Of a stretch of 64,000 nt of DNA, positions 26,794 to 34,235 are shown one piece after another. Each line of letters opens with the position of its first letter. The stretch's first letter is position 1. Source of the stretch: Niveispirillum fermenti. Lineage in GTDB: Bacteria; Pseudomonadota; Alphaproteobacteria; Azospirillales; Azospirillaceae. Under the pieces are notes generated by a model. It ran no database searches, was not told the origin of the DNA, and saw nothing but the letters and a program-made list of their open reading frames with translations. Location of the stretch: contig NZ_JBLTXA010000009.1 in assembly GCF_048066175.1 (NCBI RefSeq), positions 124,001 to 188,000 of the forward strand. Direction: 5' to 3'. The position numbers and the translations under genes are program-made.

Positions 26794-27101
26794 GGAACAT
26801 CCCCCTTGGCGGCGAAGGTGCGGCACAGGGTGATGGCATAGGGTTCGATGAACAGGTCCTCCCTGCTTTCCTGCACCCAGCGCGCCACCTCTCCCCCGAC
26901 ATGGGCCTTGAACGCATCCTCATCGGTGAAGGTGTTGAAGATGGCGAACCGGCCGCCGCCCAGATCCATGGCGCGGAAACTGGTGGTGCCGGGCTCGGCC
27001 TGCAGGCGCCGTGCGGCCTCCGTCAGGAAGACGCGCGCGGCATCCTCCCGGCCCGGATGTGCCTCCATCGTCGCCCAGACGGCCAGTGCATCCGTCGGCA
27101 T
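26790..27101 (-). CDS. ABM-superfamily putative quinol monooxygenase
   Basis: 103 residues; a ferredoxin-like dimeric alpha/beta fold of the antibiotic-biosynthesis-monooxygenase family (LAVWATMEAHPGREDAARVFLTEAARRLQAEPGTTSFRAMDLGGGRFAIFNTFTDEDAFKAHV). The pattern of a beta strand, long helix with REDA, then a FRA...FAIF...F strand pair and a helix with FKAH matches YgiN/PA3566-like proteins that oxidise quinols without cofactors. ATG 27101 has AGGGAGG 5 nt upstream; the frame to 27188 runs into the promoter region. Its ATGA overlap with the FAD hydroxylase suggests it handles that enzyme's hydroquinone product. Confidence 0.83.
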   Translation of the reverse strand: MPTDALAVWATMEAHPGREDAARVFLTEAARRLQAEPGTTSFRAMDLGGGRFAIFNTFTDEDAFKAHVGGEVARWVQESREDLFIEPYAITLCRTFAAKGDVP

Positions 27102-27157
27102 ATCATCCTCCCTGCTTGGATCGTTATGCCGGTACAATGTGCAGACGACGCCCAAGG

Positions 27158-27187
27158 TGTCAACAGTTTGGCATTGCGCTGTCGACA
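27158..27187. promoter_or_regulatory. Inverted repeat between divergent monooxygenase and GntR genes
   Basis: TGTCAACAG (27158-27166) and CTGTCGACA (27179-27187) are inverted with one mismatch over 9 bp, centres 21 bp apart. A related half site, TGTTGACA, recurs at 28044-28051 before the luciferase-domain gene. Likely operator of the adjacent GntR-type regulator. Confidence 0.55.
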
Positions 27188-27211
27188 AATCTTGCTAGAA
27201 TGGTTTGCATC

Positions 27212-28027
27212 ATGAATGAACGCGCCTCCCCCCCATCCCGCGAGAATGTCGCCTCGGTCTATCGACGCCTGCGGCGGATGATCCTGTCCGGCAAGCTGAA
27301 GGGCGGCCAGCCGCTCTCACAGGTGCAGCTGGCCCTGGATTTCGACACGAGCCGGGGGCCGGTGCGCGAGGCGCTGCGCATGTTGCAGCAGGAAGGATTG
27401 ATCGAGGCGGAAACCAACCAGCAGGGCCGGGTCGTCAGCTATTCCATCGACGATCTGGAACAGGTCTTCTCCCTGTTGACACTGAACGCGGCCCTGGCCA
27501 TCCGGGCCGGGGCGGACCGGTTGACGGAAGCGGACATGGCCATTGTCCGCCGCGCCGTGGCCCGGATCGAAGCGGCCCCGGAACTGGCCCAGAGCGCACG
27601 GGGCGCCACGCGCCGGCGGTTGGCATTCCGCCGGCTGATCAGCACGCTGTGCAGTCGTGGCGGGCGCCATGTGACCCAGATGATCAACGATCTTCTGGAC
27701 CGGCTGGCCATGTTCCGCGCCCTGCACGAGGTGGCAGGAAACCCGCCACCCTACCCGCTGGAAAACGGGTTCCAGCCACTGCTGGAGGCCTGCGAGAAGC
27801 GGGATGCGGCCGCGGCGGCCCTGTTCATTGCGGAAAAGATCGCCGATATCGCCGGCAAGGCGCTGGCCTATCTCGACCGTCGTTATCTGCCGGTGCAGTT
27901 GAACCTTTATGTGGAGGCGGTGCGCGGCGCGCTGACCATTGCCGATCCGGCCGGCCCCTCCGCCCTGACCATCCGCGTGCGTGGCATGCCCGGCGGACGG
28001 GTCGAATGCGTGATCCTGCCCGACTGA
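27212..28027 (+). CDS. GntR-family transcriptional regulator (FadR/FCD-like)
   Basis: 271 residues. Winged-helix GntR domain ~10-75: VASVYRRLRRMILSGKLKGGQPLSQVQLALDFDTSRGPVREALRMLQQEGLIEAETNQQGRVVSY. It shows the hallmark SRGPVREALRMLQQEGL recognition helix. An all-helical ligand-binding region follows (~85-225, FCD-like), with a short extra C-terminal tail. Start ATG 27212; an in-frame ATG at 27200 is equally possible since neither has a strong ribosome site. Divergent from the ABM/FAD monooxygenase pair, with an inverted repeat in the 110-bp gap, so it probably represses them until an aromatic or acid inducer binds. Confidence 0.88.
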   Translation: MNERASPPSRENVASVYRRLRRMILSGKLKGGQPLSQVQLALDFDTSRGPVREALRMLQQEGLIEAETNQQGRVVSYSIDDLEQVFSLLTLNAALAIRAGADRLTEADMAIVRRAVARIEAAPELAQSARGATRRRLAFRRLISTLCSRGGRHVTQMINDLLDRLAMFRALHEVAGNPPPYPLENGFQPLLEACEKRDAAAAALFIAEKIADIAGKALAYLDRRYLPVQLNLYVEAVRGALTIADPAGPSALTIRVRGMPGGRVECVILPD

Positions 28028-28043
28028 ACCGTCGCCCACAAGG

Positions 28044-28051
28044 TGTTGACA
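28044..28051. promoter_or_regulatory. Half site resembling the GntR-region operator
   Basis: TGTTGACA, matching the complement of the left arm at 27158-27166 (CTGTTGACA) in 8 of 8 positions, 50 bp before the luciferase-domain gene. TTGACA could alternatively be a -35 box. Confidence 0.35.
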
Positions 28052-28101
28052 CTTGAGCGGCGGCATCGCCATCACCAATACCAAGCCATCAGGATGCAGC
28101 C

Positions 28102-28611
28102 ATGGATGTGATTGCCACAGATGAAGACGGGTTATCCGCACGATATGGCCCCCGGCCCCGCACCACGCCCCACGCGCCTCACAGCCAGATCGACCAGATC
28201 CCGGCGGACCGGCGACAATGGGGACAGTTGCTGCTGACCGCATTGTACGCCCTGCCCGGCGTGGAAACAGGTGGCAGCCGGCGCGCCCCGCCTGGAACCG
28301 TCGGCCTGTATCTGCGCCACGGGCGGCCGCAGGAACGGCCACGGGCTTTCCTGTTGGGCCATGAATTCGCCCATGTCCATCTGGAGGATGATGGCAGCCT
28401 GCATACCGTGCTGCCCGAGCCGCTGCGCAGCGAGGCCATCGCCAAAGGGTGGGCGGAACCGCACCCGTTGGCCGGTTATCCCACCGTGTCGCCCGACACC
28501 GTGATGATCTATGCACCCCGCAACCAGGAAGAGGTGAAAATGGTCGCCTGGCTGGTCCGCAAGGCCCACGCATACGCATCCGACAGCGTCGGCGCGGAAC
28601 CAGCCTTCTGA
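28102..28611 (+). CDS. Luciferase-domain protein (DUF5519-like), function unknown
   Basis: 169 residues. The region FAHVHLEDDGSLHTVLPEPLRSEAIAKGWAEPHPLAG followed by VMIYAPRNQEEVKMVAWLVRKAH matches the small alpha/beta 'luciferase' domain family seen in bacteria and fungi. The name does not mean light emission, and the domain is unrelated to flavin luciferases. A H-x-H (HVHL) and the Pro-rich GWAEPHPLAG are its most conserved parts. No signal peptide or membrane segment. It follows the GntR gene by 74 bp with a half operator in between, so it may belong to the same regulon. No catalytic activity can be assigned. Confidence 0.72.
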   Translation: MDVIATDEDGLSARYGPRPRTTPHAPHSQIDQIPADRRQWGQLLLTALYALPGVETGGSRRAPPGTVGLYLRHGRPQERPRAFLLGHEFAHVHLEDDGSLHTVLPEPLRSEAIAKGWAEPHPLAGYPTVSPDTVMIYAPRNQEEVKMVAWLVRKAHAYASDSVGAEPAF

Positions 28612-28845
28612 AATCGCCGCGGACCGCGAAACAGCCATCGCGACCCGCAAAATCCGCAAAATCCAACCGTCACAAGCCGGCATCCGGATGCTTCACCGGG
28701 CGCTGGACGGGGATGCCTTGCCTCCGCGCAGCGCAGCGCCCCGCGTTTGACAACGATCAGGGCAGGATCGACGGCAACAGCCAGCCATCGTCTCGCCTGC
28801 TGAAACAAGCAATCGACGACAAATAAAGACCTTGGGGAGGTATTC
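28612..28845. other. Intergenic region before the TonB receptor
   Basis: 234 bp with no convincing gene. It should carry the receptor's promoter, but I see no clear -35/-10. A strong ribosome site, GGGGAGG, precedes ATG 28846. Confidence 0.4.
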
Positions 28846-31191
28846 ATGAAGAAATTCCTGCTGGCCGGCACGGCCTTGCTGACCGGGCTGCCTGCTTCTG
28901 GTGCCCTTGCACAGACGGTCGCCCCGGCGAATGCCGGGCTTGGGGAATTCGTACTGGAAGAGATCGTGGTTACCGCCGTGCGTGCGGAAACGCTGTTGTC
29001 CAAGACACCCGTTTCCGTTTCCGCCGTCAGCGCCGACAATTTGCGTGACCAGGGCATCAGCGATCCGACCAACCTGGCCGACGCCGTACCCAACCTGACC
29101 ATCGACCGCGTCAATGGGGCGGGCGTGCAGATTACCATCCGCGGTGTTTCCAGCACGGACAACAGTGAAAAGGGCGATCCATCCGCCGCCTTCCTGGTGG
29201 ATGGCGTCTATATCGCGCGGCCACAGGCACAGGAGGTCAGCTTCTTCGACCTCGAACGGGTGGAGGTGCTGCGCGGCCCGCAGGGCACGCTTTACGGGCG
29301 CAACACCACGGCCGGCCTGGTCAACCTGATCTCCGCCCGTCCCAAGGACAAGTTCCAGGCGTCGGGCGACCTCACCTATGGCAGCTACGACACTTTGCAG
29401 GCCTCTGCCATGGTGAATGTGCCGGTGGATGACAATATCGCCATCCGTGCCGCCGCCAACTACAATTACCGCGACAGCTACCTGTATGAGGGGGCGTCGA
29501 CCGCCTCCCTCGACCCCGGAAAGAAGGACCTGTCCTTCCGGCTCAGCGCCAAGGCCGATATCGGGGAGCGCGTGCGGCTTTACGTGAAGGGCGACACCAG
29601 CACGATGAAGGGCAACCCCCAGACCGGGGTGGCCCTGTCCAACTTCTTTCAGATGCCCATCACGGCGGCCCCGAACGGACAGCGCGGCGCCACGCCCGTC
29701 CGCCTCTCCAATCAATCGTCCCGGGAACTGCGCAGCCTGGGCTTCACCCAGAACCGCAAATCGACCGCCGATAACAGCACCTGGGGCATCCATGGCGAGC
29801 TGGAGGTCGATATCGTTGAAAACCTGACCGCCACCTATCTGGGGTCATATCGTGAATTCACGCGCGACGAGCTGCAGCGCGGTTATGTCGGCCTGACCTA
29901 TCAGGCCCTGCCGGGCCTGCCGCCGCCGGGCGCGCGGGTGCCGCTGGAGGCAACATTCAATGGCGATTACGAACAGCAATCCCATGAACTGCGCTTCGCC
30001 TATCAGACCGACCGCCTGCTGGCGCAGGGTGGCGTCTATTATTTCCGTGAACAGTCGGGCGTGGAATTCCTGCTGTTCGGCACGCGCGGCTTCATGCCGG
30101 GCCAGCGGGGCTATGTTTATGGCTTCCCGCAGGACCCGACCATCTCCAAGACCCTGGGCTTCTTCGGGCAGGCGACCTTCAGCCTGACCGACGATCTGCG
30201 CGTCACGGGCGGGTTGCGCCATACCAGCGATGACAAGTCGCGCGTCGGCGCCACCATCAACCATGCCAACGTCGGCGATCCTCTGGATTTTACCCCCGCG
30301 ACCCAGCCGGGAACCACCAACCCGCGTGGCCAGCGGGATTCGCTAAACAATGCCGCCGTCAGCTATACCAAGCTGACCTGGCGGGCGGGCCTGGATTACG
30401 ATCTGACCGAAGAGACAATGCTCTATGGCAATGTCTCCACAGGCTACAAGGCCGGCGGCTTCAACGAGGGCTGTCTGGCCGGGCAGCAGAACTGCAATGC
30501 CCCGGTTCCCGCCGGCGACCTGTTCTATTCACCTGAAACCCTGACCGCCTATGAGGCGGGGGTGAAGACCAGCCTGGCCGACCGCAAGGTCCGCCTGACC
30601 GGCGCCTATTTCCACTATGATTATTCCAACCTGCAGCTCAGCCAGATTTCCGCCACCTATTGCGACGGGGCGCCGTGTCTTGTGACCAGCAATGCCGGCA
30701 AGGCCAAGATCGACGGCGTGGAAGTCGAGGCGCTGGCCCAGCCCGACGCGCGCAACCGTTTCAACCTGTCACTGGCCTGGCTGAACGCCCGTTACACGGA
30801 TTATCTGGTCTCCCCCGGCGTCAATCTGAAGGGCGAGCAATTGGACAGGTCGCCGAAATGGACCGCTACCCTGGGCTATGACCATACGCTGCCGGTGGGT
30901 GAAGGGTCGCTGGTGCTGGGGGCGCGGTCGCGGATCAGCGGCGGCTATCACCTGATCAATACCGCGTTGCGCAACTTCTTCCGTCAGCCCAGTTTCACCC
31001 GCACCGACCTGACGGCCACCTACAACGCCCCCGGCGACCGTTACTATATCCAGGCCTATGCCAAGAACCTGGAAAACGACATCGCCCTGGGCAGCGTCGC
31101 CCTGTCCGCCAATTATCCGGCCATGACCGATGGCACGGCCCAGATCTCCGATCCGCGCACCTTCGGCGTGCGGGCCGGGTTCAGGTTCTGA
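28846..31191 (+). CDS. TonB-dependent outer-membrane receptor
   Basis: 781 residues. Signal peptide MKKFLLAGTALLTGLPASGALA. TonB box LEEIVVTAVRAETLLSKTPVSVSAVS. Plug with VPNLTIDRVNGAGVQITIRGVSS and FFDLERVEVLRGPQGTLYGRNTTAGLVNLISARP (the R-N-T-x-G variant common in alphaproteobacterial nutrient receptors). Barrel ending DPRTFGVRAGFRF with the C-terminal aromatic. Imports a TonB-dependent substrate across the outer membrane. The plug is not of the siderophore type. The neighbouring aromatic monooxygenases hint at an aromatic or plant-derived ligand, but that is speculative. A dispersed hairpin repeat (copy C) follows 50 bp after the stop. Confidence 0.92.
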   Translation: MKKFLLAGTALLTGLPASGALAQTVAPANAGLGEFVLEEIVVTAVRAETLLSKTPVSVSAVSADNLRDQGISDPTNLADAVPNLTIDRVNGAGVQITIRGVSSTDNSEKGDPSAAFLVDGVYIARPQAQEVSFFDLERVEVLRGPQGTLYGRNTTAGLVNLISARPKDKFQASGDLTYGSYDTLQASAMVNVPVDDNIAIRAAANYNYRDSYLYEGASTASLDPGKKDLSFRLSAKADIGERVRLYVKGDTSTMKGNPQTGVALSNFFQMPITAAPNGQRGATPVRLSNQSSRELRSLGFTQNRKSTADNSTWGIHGELEVDIVENLTATYLGSYREFTRDELQRGYVGLTYQALPGLPPPGARVPLEATFNGDYEQQSHELRFAYQTDRLLAQGGVYYFREQSGVEFLLFGTRGFMPGQRGYVYGFPQDPTISKTLGFFGQATFSLTDDLRVTGGLRHTSDDKSRVGATINHANVGDPLDFTPATQPGTTNPRGQRDSLNNAAVSYTKLTWRAGLDYDLTEETMLYGNVSTGYKAGGFNEGCLAGQQNCNAPVPAGDLFYSPETLTAYEAGVKTSLADRKVRLTGAYFHYDYSNLQLSQISATYCDGAPCLVTSNAGKAKIDGVEVEALAQPDARNRFNLSLAWLNARYTDYLVSPGVNLKGEQLDRSPKWTATLGYDHTLPVGEGSLVLGARSRISGGYHLINTALRNFFRQPSFTRTDLTATYNAPGDRYYIQAYAKNLENDIALGSVALSANYPAMTDGTAQISDPRTFGVRAGFRF

Positions 31192-31240
31192 TTGCGGTAC
31201 CCGGCGCATAGCATTCTGCTAAAGTCCGGTGTGTATTCTA

Positions 31241-31345
31241 TACCAAGCTGCGATGAGTGGAACTCATTGTAGCTTGGTTGGCGCGTTGAACGCCCGCGCC
31301 TCGTGTCGCGTGAAAGCCGCCGGATGGCGCCGGATGGCACCTCCC
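31241..31345 (+). repeat. Dispersed hairpin-headed repeat, copy C
   Basis: CCAAGCTGCGATGAG (31243-31257), loop TGGAA, CTCATTGTAGCTTGG (31263-31277). The two differences from a perfect stem are C-to-T changes that keep G-U pairing in RNA. The tail shares GGCGCGTTGA and GCCGGATGGC with copy B. Lies 3' of the TonB receptor. Confidence 0.65.
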
Positions 31346-31425
31346 AGTTGAGGGAATGCGAAATCTCTCTTTATCGGTGGGCCACATTGCCAAAGTAAGT
31401 ATACCTGATGGCGATAGCCGCCTGG

Positions 31426-32019
31426 TTATTTCCTTGGTAGGTTCAGCAATGTACGAACCTGCTGTTCCCGGATCGGGTCGTCATAGTTGACCATCGCGGC
31501 CACCATCCGCTGTTCTTTAGCTTCAAACCACAGAATAGCATCTATCTTTCGCTTTGGCTCGCGCAGGCGACCCTCGGCTAGATGAACCATGGTCGCGTAT
31601 CTTCCACCGCCTTCGGCATAGAAATAACCCGTCACCGTTTCACGCAGGTCGGCGAAACCACATGCAACGTCATGGTTAACATAGGCGAGGATGTTGAAAG
31701 CGCTACGTCCCGGGTTGACGGCCTCGAACTGCTCGGCTGACTTCATCAAGAGTCGAGCCAGCCGATTAAAGATTGGATCATTCCGCAGGCCACCGACAAT
31801 GGTGCCGGGTGACGCTTCCTCCAACAGCGTGTCCAACCATGGATCATTGGGCGATTTCACTTCGCAATATGCGATCAGCTGATTGTCCCGCATCACCCGG
31901 AAATCCGGTGTCTTTCCTTTCTGTGTTGCAGAAAGGGGGAAGCGGCTGGCAATGATACCCTTTCTAGTTAGATAACCTTCAACCAGTGCAAGGTCAGGTT
32001 GCTCATCCGGCACAGGCAT
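31426..32019 (-). CDS. Orphan protein with PD-(D/E)XK nuclease-like core
   Basis: 197 residues, no signal peptide. Residues 37-56 read KTPDFRVMRDNQLIAYCEVK: D39 after Pro, and E53-x-K55 on the next strand, is the spacing of the PD-(D/E)XK endonuclease fold. The upstream helix (LVEGYLTRKG) and the downstream charged helices fit that topology. The rest (FNILAYVNHDVACGFADLRETVTGYFY and KIDAILWFEAKE) is unfamiliar. Base composition is lower in GC than its neighbours, with more A/T at third positions. It sits between hairpin repeat C and an IS256 remnant. No methylase or partner gene is beside it, so it is a lone nuclease-like gene or remnant of an island. Function unknown. Confidence 0.6.
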   Translation of the reverse strand: MPVPDEQPDLALVEGYLTRKGIIASRFPLSATQKGKTPDFRVMRDNQLIAYCEVKSPNDPWLDTLLEEASPGTIVGGLRNDPIFNRLARLLMKSAEQFEAVNPGRSAFNILAYVNHDVACGFADLRETVTGYFYAEGGGRYATMVHLAEGRLREPKRKIDAILWFEAKEQRMVAAMVNYDDPIREQQVRTLLNLPRK

Positions 32020-32093
32020 GATTTCATCTCACTGATTTGTAGTGTCCGCCATTGTCATAGTTGATGGAGACGAGTCAACCGGCTTCTTGGGAG

Positions 32094-32120
32094 TATCAGG
32101 AATTCCGCGCTCGGCTAGGT
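32094..32120 (+). repeat. IS-end remnant shared with 45920
   Basis: TATCAGGAATTCCG followed by CGCTCGGCTAGGT matches 45920-45946 at about 23 of 26 bases. In both places it is close to an IS256-type transposase fragment, so it is probably the terminal region of that element. Confidence 0.55.
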
Positions 32121-32239
32121 GTTCTGAAATCAGGTGTTTATCGGCTTTGTGATCTTTTCGCCGAACAGAAAAATCATCATGTCCCATGGAACGGCGGAGC
32201 TTTGAATTCAGGGCCCCGAAGGCATTTATTTTTATATAG

Positions 32240-32494
32240 CATGTACCTAATCATACGATGAAAGGAAAAGAAGGAGATGACTTCCTACCAGTGCCGGCGC
32301 CAAGCCTTGCCGATGGCCTCATATTGCTGGCCCCAAGGGTCTTCCTCGAACACCGCCCGCGCCGCTTAGGCGGCCTTGTCCTCCAAAGCGTCGTAAACCT
32401 GCTTGAGCGCAGCAGCGACCGGCTTGCGGTCCTTCCATGACGCGAATTCCATGCTGTGGCGCAGGAGATGGACGATGCAGGTCTGCACGGCCCG
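32240..32494 (-). pseudogene. IS256-family transposase remnant (C-terminal part, stops)
   Basis: Minus-strand frame reads QTCIVHLLRHSMEFASWKDR, then KPVAAALKQVYDALEDKAA, a stop, AARAVFEEDPWGQQYEAIGK, AWRRHW, a stop and EVISFFSF. QTCIVHLIRNS...KDRKAVAAALK and W..EVIPFFAFP are diagnostic for the Mutator/IS256 transposases. Two in-frame stops and loss of both ends show it is dead. Abuts the 3' end of the GMC oxidoreductase gene. Confidence 0.82.
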
Positions 32495-32518
32495 CGATCA
32501 TCGCAGGCCGTTTTCCCG

Positions 32519-34135
32519 TCACCCCCGCCGCAGGATCAGTTCCGCCGCCCGCTGGCCAATGGCCATGGCCGGACCGTTGGTGTTGCCCGATACGGGCATG
32601 GGCATGATGGAACAATCCACCACCCGCAAGCCCCCGACCCCATGCACGCGGCAGGCATCATCCACCACAGATGTGTCGGGATCGACGCCCATGGAGCATG
32701 TGCCTGTCCCATGCAGGCCCGGATCGGTCATGCCGCGCAACTCGGTGATGATCTCCGCCCCGCTTTGACAGGCGGGGCCGGGCTGCCGCTCCTCCCCGAC
32801 AAATCGCGCCAGTGCCTTGGCCCCCGCCATCCGGCGCAGCAGGCCGAACAGTTCCAGCGCCTTGCGCTGATCCTCCTCCTCCTGCCAGAAGCGGGGATCG
32901 ACGATGGGGGCGTCACGGTAATCGGCGCTGGCCAGTCGCACCGTGCCGCGCCCCTTGGGCCGCAGGTGGAAGCCGGCGAAGGTGATGCCCGGCTTGTCGG
33001 AGATCGGGCTGCCGGGATTGGCGGCCATTTCCTTGACGGTGCGCATGGCGAAGGGAGAGGCCGCAAGCTGCATGTCGGGCCAGTCGGCGGGCGCTCCTTC
33101 CCCTGACACCAGGGCCGTGACCGGCATGCCGACCCGCGCCAGCGGCCCCGTGCCCGTCAGGGAATAGCGCAGAGCATTGCGCGGCAGCCGCCAACCGCGG
33201 AATTCGCGGTTCAGGCCAGGGTGGTTTCGCAGATCGTAGGAGATGCCCATCTTCTGATGGTCGCTCCAGTTCGCCCCCACCGCCGGCAAATCGTGCAGGA
33301 CCGGAACGCCCTGCTGCGCCAGATGCGCCCCCGGCCCGATGCCCGACAGCATCAGAAGCTGGGGTGAGCGGTAGACACCGGCCGACAGCACAATATCGCG
33401 CCCCGCCGTATGGCGCAGGATTTCGCCGCCCCGCTCGCATTCGATGGCAATGGCACGCCCCCCTTGGACCACCACCCGCTTCACCAGGCAATCGGTGACG
33501 ATGGACAGGTTGGGGCGGTTGCGCACGGGCGCCAGGAAGGATTCATAGGCCGATGCACGCTGCCCCCGGCGGTTCACGGTATATTGTGTGCGCCCCACCC
33601 CTTCCACCGAAGGTGTGCAGATATCTTCCGTCCAGGGAATGCCCATTTCCTGGCAGGCACCGACGATGGCGTCGAACACCTGTCCCCGGTATGTGGCCTG
33701 GGTTATCTGCTGCGGCCCGTCGAACCCGCGTGACCGGTCCGCGCCGGGGGCCCGGTAATCCTCGATCCGGCGATAGGATTCCTGGATGGCGTTCCAACCC
33801 CAGGATGGCAGCCCCCGGTCGCGCCAGGCATCGAAATCACGCGGCTGACCACGCAGATACCAGGTGCCGTTGACAGCCGACGAGCCGCCGAGACCACGGC
33901 CATAGCTGTGCCGTTCCGGCCGGCGGCCGGGCTGCGGCACCACGGGAAAGGACCAGTAATAGTCCGGATTGCCCATGATCCTGGCGAAACCGGCGGCCAT
34001 CTTGATGAAGACGCTCTGGTTCGTGCCGCCGGCTTCCACCAGCAGCACACGGCTGGCCGGATCATCGCTGAGCCGCCGCGCCACCACACAGCCGGATGAA
34101 CCCGCCCCCACGACGATATAGTCGAAATCAGCCAT
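32519..34135 (-). CDS. GMC-family FAD oxidoreductase (possible glycoside/alcohol oxidase)
   Basis: 538 residues. FDYIVVGAGSSGCVVARRLSDD is the FAD-binding start and GRGLGGSSAVNGTWYLRGQPRDFDAW is GMC signature 1. VLSAGVYRSPQLLMLSGIGP is signature 2. The C-terminal block LHGTGTCSMGVDP...GLRVVDCSIMPMPVSGNTNGPAMAIGQRAAELI contains the catalytic His (GTGTC region) and Asn (SGNTNGP). Oxidises a hydroxyl group; overall it is choline-dehydrogenase-like. No signal peptide. Last gene of a minus-strand set with a sugar isomerase-like protein and a Gfo/Idh dehydrogenase, divergent from a C-glycoside deglycosidase pair. FAD-dependent sugar C3 oxidation (the role of CarA-type enzymes) is therefore a reasonable hypothesis, not a demonstration. 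Confidence 0.88.
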   Translation of the reverse strand: MADFDYIVVGAGSSGCVVARRLSDDPASRVLLVEAGGTNQSVFIKMAAGFARIMGNPDYYWSFPVVPQPGRRPERHSYGRGLGGSSAVNGTWYLRGQPRDFDAWRDRGLPSWGWNAIQESYRRIEDYRAPGADRSRGFDGPQQITQATYRGQVFDAIVGACQEMGIPWTEDICTPSVEGVGRTQYTVNRRGQRASAYESFLAPVRNRPNLSIVTDCLVKRVVVQGGRAIAIECERGGEILRHTAGRDIVLSAGVYRSPQLLMLSGIGPGAHLAQQGVPVLHDLPAVGANWSDHQKMGISYDLRNHPGLNREFRGWRLPRNALRYSLTGTGPLARVGMPVTALVSGEGAPADWPDMQLAASPFAMRTVKEMAANPGSPISDKPGITFAGFHLRPKGRGTVRLASADYRDAPIVDPRFWQEEEDQRKALELFGLLRRMAGAKALARFVGEERQPGPACQSGAEIITELRGMTDPGLHGTGTCSMGVDPDTSVVDDACRVHGVGGLRVVDCSIMPMPVSGNTNGPAMAIGQRAAELILRRG

Positions 34136-34158
34136 TCTTCGGTTTTTCCGATCCATTG

Positions 34159-34189
34159 GAGCGTGTTTCCGCTGACCGGAAACACGCTC
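34159..34189. repeat. Perfect 13-bp-stem hairpin between two genes of the operon
   Basis: GAGCGTGTTTCCG (34159-34171), loop CTGAC, CGGAAACACGCTC (34177-34189). Lies in the 100-bp gap between the isomerase-like gene and the GMC gene. It could attenuate or stabilise the message; on the plus strand it is followed by TCGCTTTTC. Confidence 0.6.
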
Positions 34190-34235
34190 TCGCTTTTCAG
34201 TTCTTCATGTTCGGGGCCGCCGGAACGCTTTCCGG

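Noticed and set aside
28449..28826. 125-codon plus frame before the TonB receptor
   Set aside because: Overlaps the luciferase-domain gene out of frame and continues as low-complexity sequence; no motif.
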